From positions 3,495,896 through 3,559,895 of the forward strand of contig JAJEKV010000016.1 of assembly GCA_021234155.1 (NCBI GenBank): DNA of 64,000 bases, in the 5' to 3' direction. Below are positions 11,521-20,301 of the stretch, piece after piece (within the stretch, counting starts at the first letter, position 1; the number at the start of each line of letters is the position of its first letter). The position numbers were made by a program, and so were the translations under genes. A model generated the notes under the pieces. That model had not been told where the DNA came from and did not search any database. It saw nothing but the letters and a program-made list of their open reading frames with translations. Source of the stretch: Isoetes taiwanensis (taxonomy: Eukaryota; Streptophyta; Lycopodiopsida; Isoetales; Isoetaceae).

Positions 11521-12267
11521 ATCGTCAACAAAAGAGATGTAATAAAAGTTATGTCGCCTGCTTTGAATCCCCATGGGTCCACAGAGGTCAGAGTGAATGA
11601 GATCAAGAATAGCAGAGGCCCAGGTACCAATGGCAGTGAAGGAACGACGAGAATGCTTGCCAAGCATACAAGCATGGCAAGTCCCGAGATCAGCATTAGG
11701 AATGGGATCAAGGCCTGTAGCCAACTGATGACGATGCAAATATTTGATGGTCCGGGAGTTAACATGAGCCAATCTTCGATGCCAAAGAACAAGAGAGTGA
11801 TCAGAGGCTGATGCTAAAAATACTTGATGTGGTATGGATAAGGCCATTTCATACAGATTGCCTGTTCTATAACCACAAGCAAGTGGAGATCCAAGAATCT
11901 GGACATCATCAGAGTAGAAAAGAACAGAATCCTTTCGAAAAAGGACAATCATGTCAACATCTGTAACACGGGCAACAGACAGCAAATTTTTCCGCAATGT
12001 GGGGACAACTAAAGCATCAGCAAGGAAACAGGAAATGCCATTCAGAAGTGGAAAATGAAAGATGCCCTTTGCAGTGATCGAAGCTTCTGCTTTCGATCCC
12101 AACTGAACACCACCGCTACTAGAAAAAGAGTCAGTCAAGAACATGTCACTTTTGACCATGACAGATGTGCTTGCAGAATCAACAGTGAGGACCATTTGTT
12201 CCTCTGTGACATGAAAGATTTCTTCCGCCAAGTGGATCTCCTCAGTCATGCATGCTTCATCAAGCAT
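11518..12267 (-). pseudogene. Copia protease, GAG-pre-integrase and integrase N-terminus
   Basis: This frame has the protease-region LTVDSAST (the usual DSGA/DSGS active site reads DSAS), then LLSVARVTD, LVLWHRRLAHVNSRTIKYL (GAG-pre-integrase with His residues), CHACMLGKHSR (integrase zinc finger Cys pair) and IHSDLCGPM (first catalytic Asp). It ends in YYISFVDD followed by a stop, where a small deletion shifts the frame to the next block. It overlaps gag by 22 bases in a different frame. Confidence 0.8.
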
Positions 12268-13205
12268 CCAAGCTTCCTCGACATTGCAACTTTCTTCAGT
12301 AAGCGTAGAGCTTCAACCATTTGAGCAGTTTCGGTACCATGATGTTTGGGAGGATCATGAACTTTCTGGGTGCTGGCAAACTTAGGAGAATCAGGAGCCG
12401 TTGATGAGGAAGAATAGGATTGGGGTTTGCTGGAGCACCGATTGGCATGATGCCCAAAACCCTTGCAATTTCTGCATTGATTTGGAAGAAGACGTGTGCC
12501 ATCCTTGGCATACTGAGGCTTGGGTTCAGACCCAGGACGTGCTTTTGCTTGAGCATAGCAGGCTTGGTCAGGACGTGTCTTATCTCCCCTTTCTTTGTGC
12601 ATCAAAGAAAGTTCAAGAAGGTCATCAACTACTTCTTGCCATGATGCCCCTTTTTTACTGGTGATCATAAGCTCCACAGTATGACTCCAGGATCTAGGAA
12701 GAGATTTGTAAAGCCTGAGCTTCTTTTGAGGCTCTGATAATGCATGTTCTTCCCCTGCATCAGCAAGAAGATCAAATTTGTCTTGTAATTTGACAATGTG
12801 CAGCCTCAAGTCTTGACCATCTTGGAACTTAAGGTCTTCCAATTCAGTATGCAGTTGAAGAATTTCCATCTCAGATTTCTTGCCACATCTGGCAACCAAG
12901 AAATCCCACATGTGCTTGCTCCCGGTATTCTGTTCTCCTTGAACCATATGAAGAAGATTCTTGGAGAGGCACATAGCTATGCAAGCTATTGCCTTGCTAT
13001 CCTTTTGCTTCCATAGCAAAAGGTCCTTCTGCTGATTAACGTCATCAGCCTTGGTGATTGCAGGTTTCATCTCACTGCCTTCAACCACTTCCCAAAGCAT
13101 CTCTGCCTTGAGATACAGCGTCATCATACGCTTCCATCCTTCATAGCCTTTGCCATCAAAGGCTTGAGGTCGCAGATTCATCAACGTGAAGTTTGGTGCT
13201 GCCAT
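12246..13205 (-). CDS. Copia Gag, about 319 aa, uninterrupted
   Basis: The capsid-like protein packages element RNA. I chose the ATG at 13,205 (MAAPNFTLMNLRPQAFDGKG) because the upstream part of the frame runs through the primer-binding site and LTR. Features are the UBN2/retrotran_gag-type LQDKFDLLADAGEEH and PRSWSHTVELMITSKKG, then a zinc knuckle CRNCKGFGHHANRC (C-x2-C-x4-H-x4-C) near the C-terminus. This is the only intact reading frame of the element. Its end overlaps the protease frame. Confidence 0.8.
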   Translation of the reverse strand: MAAPNFTLMNLRPQAFDGKGYEGWKRMMTLYLKAEMLWEVVEGSEMKPAITKADDVNQQKDLLLWKQKDSKAIACIAMCLSKNLLHMVQGEQNTGSKHMWDFLVARCGKKSEMEILQLHTELEDLKFQDGQDLRLHIVKLQDKFDLLADAGEEHALSEPQKKLRLYKSLPRSWSHTVELMITSKKGASWQEVVDDLLELSLMHKERGDKTRPDQACYAQAKARPGSEPKPQYAKDGTRLLPNQCRNCKGFGHHANRCSSKPQSYSSSSTAPDSPKFASTQKVHDPPKHHGTETAQMVEALRLLKKVAMSRKLGCLMKHA

Positions 13206-13257
13206 GATTTTTGAAATCAAATCAAATGACCTAGAGCTATTCCAGAGATCTTTTAGA

Positions 13258-13269
13258 GCTCTGATACCA
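13258..13269 (-). other. Copia primer-binding site (tRNA-iMet)
   Basis: On the minus strand TGGTATCAGAGC immediately follows the 5' LTR, complementary to the 3' end of plant initiator tRNA-Met. Confidence 0.9.
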
Positions 13270-13501
13270 TGAAACGGGATGACAAGAACAAGAAACAAGA
13301 ATGGCAATCCGCCAGTAGAACACGAACGAGAACAGTGTGTATTGATCAATAAAGCAATTGCTGCTAAATACAATGGCTTCCACAAATTGTGGAGCTAAAA
13401 GAGAACTAACTTGCCATAAATAGAACTGCTAATAACGAGACTTGAATGCCACGAATAGTGGAGCTAAAACGTTCATGTGTCAGAGATTGAATGCTTTGAC
13501 A
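13270..13501 (-). repeat. Copia 5' LTR (232 bp)
   Basis: Same sequence as the 3' LTR. Its outer edge abuts the second GGAGG target duplication and the resumed dirigent reading frame. Confidence 0.92.
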
Positions 13502-13756
13502 GGAGGAGCATCCAACACCACCAACGCAATTGTGGCAGGCCCTAACAACAATGTCACTGTTGCACAATTTGGCACAATTATTGTCTACGGTGATAAGATC
13601 ACTGACGGCCCAAACAACGCCACTTCAACGATTGTGGGCAGAGCCTAGGGCATTGTAGTAGTGTCAGATGTTGCCACTGGTAGTGCTACCTATTATATGA
13701 CCATTTTGTATGACTATGGTGGCCTAAAAGGTCAGTTCCTTCTGTTGGGCAGAGAT

Positions 13757-14451
13757 CAGTGTATAACAAACCTTTTTTTTTTTAAATAGGAAAAAAGCCT
13801 TATGTTCAGAAATCTAATAGGATTATATTAATCGGAACCGGATTGGCCCTTCTGTTACAAATTCCATCAGGAACTTTTCCTTTAACAAGGATTTATAAAA
13901 GGATCCTCATAAAGTTTCTTTTGAGCAACATTTACAAAGGATCATGTATTAGCACAGATTTGTCTGTAATAATGAAGAAGCGTGCCAAATTTCCCAAAGA
14001 AAAATTGACAAAGTATGCTCCTACAGGATTTGCAAACATCTGCTTTCGTTCACATCAAAGAAAATAGAAGGATTAAGTATGGTTGCTTGGCTCTATGATT
14101 TTGACCTTGTTTTTCATGACCCCTTTTGCGTAGAATTTGCAGTTGTTTTTTCTGCCCTAGTTTGCATGCAAGCGGTACATGTAATACATAATGATTGTTC
14201 AATGGCATTCAATAGTGGGCATATATTAAATATGATATTCGCATTCACTATACATAAGTAGCTTAGTAAGAAAATCCTATTATTGTAAAATATAACCGAA
14301 AAAAATCCTAGGACCTAAGGCTTCAACTGGCCCAAATCCTTATACGCCATTTTTTGAACCGGCCGTATATCCTAGAGTATTTCACGTGGACCGGAACTTT
14401 TTAATTTGAACCGGATTGTTTGATTCAATCCTAGGACTTTGTTACACACTG
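13757..14451. mobile_element. hAT-like non-autonomous DNA transposon in dirigent gene
   Basis: The 695-bp insert starts CAGTGTATAACAAA and ends TTTGTTACACACTG, imperfect inverted ends of about 14 bp. It is flanked by an 8-bp duplication GCAGAGAT (13,749-13,756 and 14,452-14,459). CA-G termini with 8-bp duplications are the hallmark of hAT elements. The subterminal regions carry several CCGGATTG/AACCGG motifs, a possible transposase-binding array. No transposase coding is seen; a 74-codon frame at 13,843-14,067 is not recognisable. Confidence 0.72.
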
Positions 14452-14612
14452 GCAGAGATTCTATTGGAACTGGTGGAGTTAGTGAACTTGCTGTTGCTGG
14501 TGGAACTGGCGATTTTCGATTTGCTTCTGGCTTCGCCAATTTCACATACACCACCTTCTTACAGCTATCTCTCACTGCTTCTGTTTCTGCTACTATCTAC
14601 CAGCCTATATAA

Positions 14613-14978
14613 TGTATTTGATTAACTAGCTCCTTATTTATATTTTTTATCTTCATTTGTAAGGACTATACTTAGTGTCCTTGAATTAATTGCACAAAAG
14701 ATTTCCAATCATAATTGTCATGTATTTTGTTATATTTCAGATTTTTGTATTCAGTATTTCATTTTTTTTTATTATATCATATCATCATTTTCTTCTAGTC
14801 TTTAGGGTCTAATCTAGGACTAAGGGTCTGAGCTTTGTTGTAGCGTAGCCCACAATAATAATAGATAATATTTTCCTTGCATACTTTGGATTTCATATGA
14901 ATGAATATGAATAGAATAGAATAGAATGCAAGATAGTCCATATTTGCAAGTATAGATAATCTTATGTGATGTGAAACG
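14613..14978. other. AT-rich DNA downstream of dirigent, no gene
   Basis: No coding signal. This is probably the former 3' UTR and flank of the dirigent gene. Confidence 0.4.
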
Positions 14979-15053
14979 GGAAGGGGAAGGGCATTCTTGC
15001 CACCGACCGATTCCCGCAGTCGAGGGCACCGGCAAGAATGCCCTTCCCCTTCC
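14979..15053. repeat. 75-bp foldback with 23-bp perfect arms
   Basis: GGAAGGGGAAGGGCATTCTTG at 14,979 (arm to 15,001) is perfectly inverted at 15,031-15,053. The 29-base loop is itself GC-rich. Outer flanks share a weaker inverted AATCTTA. It may be a MITE core or a small-RNA hairpin. Confidence 0.7.
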
Positions 15054-15739
15054 TATTCCACGACGTCAAGGTAAGATTACTTATTCTACAGGTTATGGGC
15101 AAGCCATTTGCCATTCTTATCCAGAATGATCTCAGATTTTGCAAGAACTCAAGGCCACATACCTTGATGTCTCGTGAACAATTCTAATGCAAATATATGT
15201 ACAACAAAAAGTCATGTCAATCTTTCAAAGTATCATGCGTTACCATTATTTTTGCCATTAATATTTGTGTTCAATACTATGTGAAGGGAAAAAACAATAG
15301 GATTAGTCAAATTGCTTTTGAACTCCTTGGATAACATTGTAATCTTCTTTGTAAGCCATATCCTAGAAACATAGAGATCAGCAAAATTATCCAAGGAAGA
15401 GCTTTTGCTTCCTGCCACTATCCATAAGAAAAAAAATGTGTTAGTACAAATTCCACTTATGAGTTGGTATCATGCCCCTTGATGCTGACGGAAAAACATA
15501 GACATCTCCAAAATTAACCAAGGTAGGGCTCTTGCTTCCTGCCATCACAAGAAAAGAATATGTTAATACAAATTCCACTTATCACTGGTTATCCTGCTCT
15601 ATCACAACGAAAAAGGTGCTCAATACCGTGGAAAATACCCCCAAAAATGCCTATAAAATCCATTTTTTTTGTCGAACAATAGGGGATAAAATAGATTTTT
15701 AGAATCGGGGTATTTAGCTATGATCCCCTCTTTTTGCAT
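15054..15739. other. Non-coding, one diverged duplication
   Basis: No gene seen. A segment with CTTGCTTCCTGCCA and CAAATTCCACTTAT recurs near 15,405-15,460 and 15,530-15,583. Confidence 0.4.
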
Positions 15740-16115
15740 TTGTAAGATAATACTCTGTTACGCTAGTGTCACAATCCCCCATTCAAAATATGTAAATTCA
15801 TACCCTGTTATCGTTTGTAAGATAATACCCTATTTCAAATAATATCTGTTTCAGATCATACCCTATTACCTGTTTTAAATAATACCATGTTACCCTATTT
15901 CAAATAATACCGTGTTTCAGATCGTACCATGCTATCAGTTATAAGATAATACCCTATTTCAAAAAACATACCTTGTTATCAATAATACTCTGTTTAAGAT
16001 AATACCTTGTTTCAAAAAACATACCTTGTTATCGTCTGTAAAATAATACCATGTTCAAATAATACCCTGTTATCACTCGTAAGATAATACCCTGTTATCA
16101 ATTGTAAGATAATTC
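15740..16115. repeat. Degenerate tandem repeat, ATAATACCCTGTTATC-type
   Basis: Many diverged copies of a short unit alternating GTAAGATAATACCCTGTTA and TATTTCAAATAATACC. Unit spacing is irregular at about 20-45 bp. No coding potential. It is followed to about 16,217 by three GTAACAAATTGAT motifs. Confidence 0.65.
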
Positions 16116-16628
16116 TCATTGTTCCAAAGTTGATATGTAACAAATTGATCATAGTTGATCGGTAACAAATTGATAAGCTTTCTCATTATGGCAGAAACAA
16201 TAGTAACAAATTGATCAGATTTCAAGAAACAAGTCTGATACACAATATTCTGCTTGACTAGACTGTTTCCTAGCAGCTAACTGAGAGTTTTTGCTCAACC
16301 TTTAGACGTATTTGATAAACCATATTTCAAAGTTTTCTTCAACCTTTAGACATAGTTGATAGAAAGAAGATCTATTCAAGGAATAAAATGAAGAGACCTT
16401 GTGTGCTACAAACTCAATGTTTCTCAGGGGCATGAGTGTATGATTTCCTGCAGGAGGGCATGAGAATATGAACAAATTCATGCGACTCGCTATGCATAGT
16501 AATAGGCACTGAGGAAAGTCCATGCATTAGCAATACCTATCATAAGCAATAAGTCCCTCAACAAAGAATCCGGAATACAAAGAAGCGACAGAAATATAAT
16601 TAAACCATCATTCATTTAATTTAAGAAT
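16116..16628. other. Non-coding AT-rich stretch
   Basis: Nothing recognisable beyond a doubled CAACCTTTAGACRTA motif at about 16,298 and 16,340. Confidence 0.35.
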
Positions 16629-17156
16629 ATGTCATTATTTTCGGAACTTTTATGGCAAGGCAGTTTTCTGTTTTTTCTTCTTTATTTTCCCTCCCGTCCG
16701 CCTCTTTCTAAATATCCCGCCTTGCTTTCCCCGCTTCCTCTTCTATTCGTAGCCTACTTTTTCCCCGCCTCTTCTCCCCGTTCTTTTTCCGCCTTTTCTC
16801 TATTTCTATTTTTCCTGTCCCATCACTCCCTATTTCTATTTTCTTCCTATCACTCCACGTTTCTATTTTTTCTTTTTTGGGACGAAGCGGACATGCAAGG
16901 CTATGGCGGACAGGCTATGGCGGATTTTTGGGACGAAATGGCGGAAGAAGGATGCCTCATGACAAAGGCTATGGAGAGAGGCTACGCTTCAAAGAAGGAA
17001 ACTTCCTTCGGGGCTTCTTCTCCTCCTCGGAAGAATGTGTGCACCGAGGCTATCGAAATATCAAGGCCAAGGCCAAAGAAAGCGCCATTTGAGAAGTCCA
17101 TTTTTCTCTCGCCTTCACAAGCGGTGAGTGAGAGTGTGAGATCTTTGGGGCCATAG
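16629..17156 (+). CDS. Unidentified 175-codon open frame, doubtful
   Basis: The first half is pyrimidine-driven (Phe/Leu/Ser/Pro-rich and very hydrophobic) and probably reflects CT-rich DNA rather than protein. The second half has two GGCTATGGCGGA repeats and a Lys/Pro-rich tail. I recognise no family. It could be a 5' UTR or a transposon end. Confidence 0.15.
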   Translation: MSLFSELLWQGSFLFFLLYFPSRPPLSKYPALLSPLPLLFVAYFFPASSPRSFSAFSLFLFFLSHHSLFLFSSYHSTFLFFLFWDEADMQGYGGQAMADFWDEMAEEGCLMTKAMERGYASKKETSFGASSPPRKNVCTEAIEISRPRPKKAPFEKSIFLSPSQAVSESVRSLGP

Positions 17157-17520
17157 GAAGTTTGGTAAAGATACTCGTTGATGCCACGCACAAGCACAAC
17201 CGCGAAGATGCACCGGCCGTTTAATTTGATGTGATTTTGGATTCAATTGTCTCCGGTCATGAATCCCACTATTTGTTTGCATCATGATGCTTGATTTTTA
17301 ATACAGATGCAGATGCTCAGGTGTTAAATTCAGTTATTGTGTTGCTGAGTTCTAGTATTACATGGGCTCTCTTATCGCTCTTGGCCACATCTTCAATGTC
17401 AGGGGTCTCATATAATCGGCATACAGGTGCCAATGATTGGATTACAAGGCACTATAACTCCATAGCTAAATAAGCTTTCTCTGCTCGAATATATAGGCTT
17501 TCAGTTCAATTCTTTCTCAG

Positions 17521-18053
17521 GGCCCCTGCCGAGCTTGAATGGGCTTAAATTCCTCAAAACTGCCTAAACAGTAACAATTTCGACACGATTCCAAGCGATT
17601 TCTTTAAAGGATTAACTGCTCCTCAATCGTTTAGCAGCTCAAATTTGTATCAATAGGTTAAGTGGGGGTGTTCCTCAATTGTTTAGCAGCTCAAATTTGT
17701 ATCAATTTCAAGCAAATAACATGGTTGTTCCAACTCTAACGGGACCAATTGATGCAAATGGGTTACATGACATCTTTGACACGCTTATGGCTGCAAGTGA
17801 ATCAAATCACATCGGGACCATTCCAGGTTGGTCTTAGTAATGCGGTGTCTTTTGCAGAATTTGAAGTTAAACGACAACGATTTATCAGGTCCAATTCGGA
17901 TGATTTTACCGGCTCCCTCTTTTGCTTTTTAACTCTAGATAATAATCAGCTTGTGGGTCGGATTCCTAAATTTGGAGCCTCTGTTAACCCGGTTGGATCT
18001 TTCTCGGCAACAACTTTTGCCAGATAAAGTCAGCAGATTGTGCCCCGAAGTAA
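17521..18053 (+). pseudogene. LRR receptor-like kinase ectodomain fragment, TMK-like
   Basis: Scattered frames give leucine-rich repeat peptides in order: LNSNNFDTIPSDFFKGLT, LTGPID, MGYMTSLTRLWLQVNQIT, GLSNAVSFAEFEV, DDFTGSL, LTLDNNQLVGRIPKFGASVN, and a terminal CQIKSADCAPK then stop. This order resembles the extracellular domain of TMK-type receptor kinases, where a non-LRR gap follows the IPDFF/GLT repeat. At least four frameshifts, and a ~36-bp tandem duplication around 17,622-17,706, disrupt it. No transmembrane or kinase part follows. The LRR call is firm; the TMK call is by motif memory. Confidence 0.6.
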
Positions 18054-19614
18054 CTTGAAGTTTTGGACACGTCATCCAGTTTAAATCGCCAAGCCGCGTT
18101 TTCTTGTTATAAAATATAAAGTGTGTAAACGATAAAATGTAATTTTATGTTTCATTTTTATGTGATAAACCAAGTCAAACATGTTTATACGCCTAATTTT
18201 TGTGTTGTTCATAAGCCTTTTGAAAACTAATGAGAGCGTATTTTGGTTTGTTTATGTTGAATGTCAAGTATGAGGTGTATTGTAAGTATCTTGATTTTGG
18301 CTTCAAACACTTGAGTTATGTGTTTAACTTCTAATTTTGTTATATGTATATTAACGCTATCTACATGTCCTATGTATTACATTAGAAGATTAAAACTGAA
18401 AAATCAATAGCTATTTTCAATTATTCTACCTCCAAAAAATATCTTAATAATGCACGAATAAGTCATTTTTATGACATAATTTGAATTAGACTAGTCAAGA
18501 AGTGTTTTTGAGTGAGATTTTTGGTGAATGTATTTTAATGTAAAAATAACAATAGTTGACCTATATAGGGCCAAACTGGCGCGCTTTTGGAACAGACATA
18601 ATCCCAATTTAAATGAATGATGGTTATTAAGATATTACTATTCGACCACAATTACTCAAACATGTCAAACAAATAAATCTCGCTGGTTTTGAAGTCCTGA
18701 TGAGCTAATGACATTAGAATCTCATGCTACAACAAACAATAAGCCATATCTGTAGTACAATCCCCTCAAATATACGATTCAGTCCAAACTCAGATATCAC
18801 AGCATCATAAGATGGTTAAACATCCAACACCTGAAACTTATTATGGACATATGTAATAGGGCCCAACCTTAAACCATCCATATTTAGGCAATTAACTACA
18901 TTGCACACGGAAATCTAAACCCATTAAAACTTTTTTGGCCATGTCATTAGAAGTATAAATATTATGATGTCATTTAATACTATGCATGGACCTTATAACA
19001 CTAGACAACCCATGAGCACTTATTTAGACTTCTATATCTTAAAATTGGCTAATGCATGTATTATGCCATTTACTAATCAATAATAGACTTGTCCTAGATT
19101 CTTAGAATGCACATCTAAGTAGAGTCTTAAGTGCCAGCCAACAGAAATGCACAATGAAATGCATTATGAAAACGGTTACAACAAAATGCAGTTACAATGT
19201 GGCCATGTATCTTTGCAAAAATCCTCTGTTTTTCAGAACTCATATACTCCTTTGCTTGCAAACTTCTAGTAATGGATGCATATGTAGAAGGATGCCTTAT
19301 GCAAGATTTTCTAGCTTCTTCAGTAGACTTTCTTCTCTGATGCGAGGAGAAGGTTCTGTAAGATGCTGCTTAGGTTCCACTCTGCTAAAAAGAGCAATTA
19401 AACTCGCCTCACAAGATCATAACTTGTTTCCCTCATCCCATCTAATTCGTCTTTTGTGCTATCCATCAAGAAGTACAGTTCTCGAATTAAGGTTTGCATG
19501 AAACAGACAAAAACTCCTCATTCATCTTAGCAGAATTCTACAATGGTTGAGAGTGGGTAGCTGCACATTTGCAAGCTACTCACAAAAAAATAAAAAAGCA
19601 TAGGGAATATCCCA
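18054..19614. other. AT-rich non-coding DNA
   Basis: No gene supported. A 115-codon frame at 19,154-19,501 has no recognisable features. Confidence 0.4.
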
Positions 19615-20085
19615 TTATATCAACTGGACCCCCAAAACAATTCTACAAATGTCGGTTAAGTCTCTTGTAGAAAAACCGGCTTCAGAAGCTTCATCACATG
19701 CAACACTTGCATGTTCATCTGAAATATGAGGTCCATCTCGGATTGCCTGGAGTAAAGATTTATGCTCATTAACAAAGCGTTTATAATAACATTCGCTTTC
19801 AACATGATTCGTCTTTTTGCAATAGGCACAAACAGTCTCTGACTTAGGTTGCTCAAGTCTAGCCAATTGCTGTGTATCACCTCCACGACGCCAGCTTCTA
19901 CTGCGACTACGAGTAGCCTTTGTATCAGTAACAAAGGCCGCCTTTTCATCTTCTCGACCTCGTTTCTTACTATCAACAATTAAAGCCTGATCTTCATGTA
20001 GAGCTTGCCTGTGCAGAGTGTTCAATTTTTCTTTGGGAAACATGTTCAAGAGTTGTATTATGTTCTTCATGTGCCATCTTTGCAT
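19615..20085 (-). pseudogene. Copia Gag C-terminal fragment with zinc knuckle
   Basis: The frame contains CAYCKKTNHVESECYYK, a C-x2-C-x4-H-x4-C knuckle, preceded by a basic RSRSRSWRRGG stretch. This is the arrangement at the Gag C-terminus of many plant Copia elements. No protease follows in this orientation. Confidence 0.6.
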
Positions 20086-20160
20086 GAAAATCTACTCTTT
20101 GTGAGTAAGTAAATTGTTGCAGGCTGCAAGCTATCATTCATGAATGATCAATGTCATGAT

Positions 20161-20301
20161 GTTGGAGGAAAGCTTTTGTTTGTTGGCAAACGTCATGGCA
20201 ATTTATATCAGATCCTAAACATAATTGATAGCATCGATTTTTCCACAGAGATTCCTACGGCCGAGACATTGTGGCATCGCATATTGGGTCATTTGTCCTG
20301 A
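20161..20301 (+). pseudogene. Copia GAG-pre-integrase fragment
   Basis: The plus-strand frame encodes LFVGKRHGNLYQI and ETLWHRILGHL and then a stop. The LWHxRLGHL signature is the GAG-pre-integrase motif. It lies 76 bases from the Gag scrap but on the opposite strand, so the two are rearranged or separate insertions. Confidence 0.65.

Larger units (their letters stand above)
9157..13501 (-). mobile_element. Copia LTR retrotransposon, recently inserted, pol-defective
   Basis: A 4,345-bp Ty1/Copia element on the minus strand with 232-bp LTRs that look identical by eye. It has TG...CA ends, a GGAGG target duplication (9,152-9,156 and 13,502-13,506), an initiator-Met primer-binding site and a polypurine tract. 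Gag is open. Pol has frameshifts near 11,520 and 9,585, and the reverse transcriptase lacks the segment carrying YVDD. It sits inside the dirigent coding sequence. Identical LTRs indicate a recent jump, which must have been helped in trans if the defects predate it. Confidence 0.92.
9056..14612 (+). pseudogene. Dirigent protein gene split by two transposons, plus nonsense mutation
   Basis: Dirigent proteins are secreted beta-barrel proteins that steer stereoselective phenoxy-radical coupling in lignan and lignin metabolism. The ATG at 9,056 opens a signal peptide (MASFKYGICLVAALIFAVGC) followed by the family's N-terminal strand LEFYFMGG. The frame is cut by a Copia insertion (9,157-13,501) and resumes at 13,502 with ASNTTNAIVAGPNN, VAQFGTIIVYGD and VGRA. 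A TAG at about 13,646 replaces a position where the family usually has Gln. Reading continues through GLKGQFLLLGRD, is cut again by a hAT-like insertion, and resumes with the diagnostic GGTGDFRFASGFA, ending at TAA 14,610-14,612. Removing both insertions with their target duplications restores frame exactly. The gene appears intronless, as is usual for the family. Confidence 0.88.
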
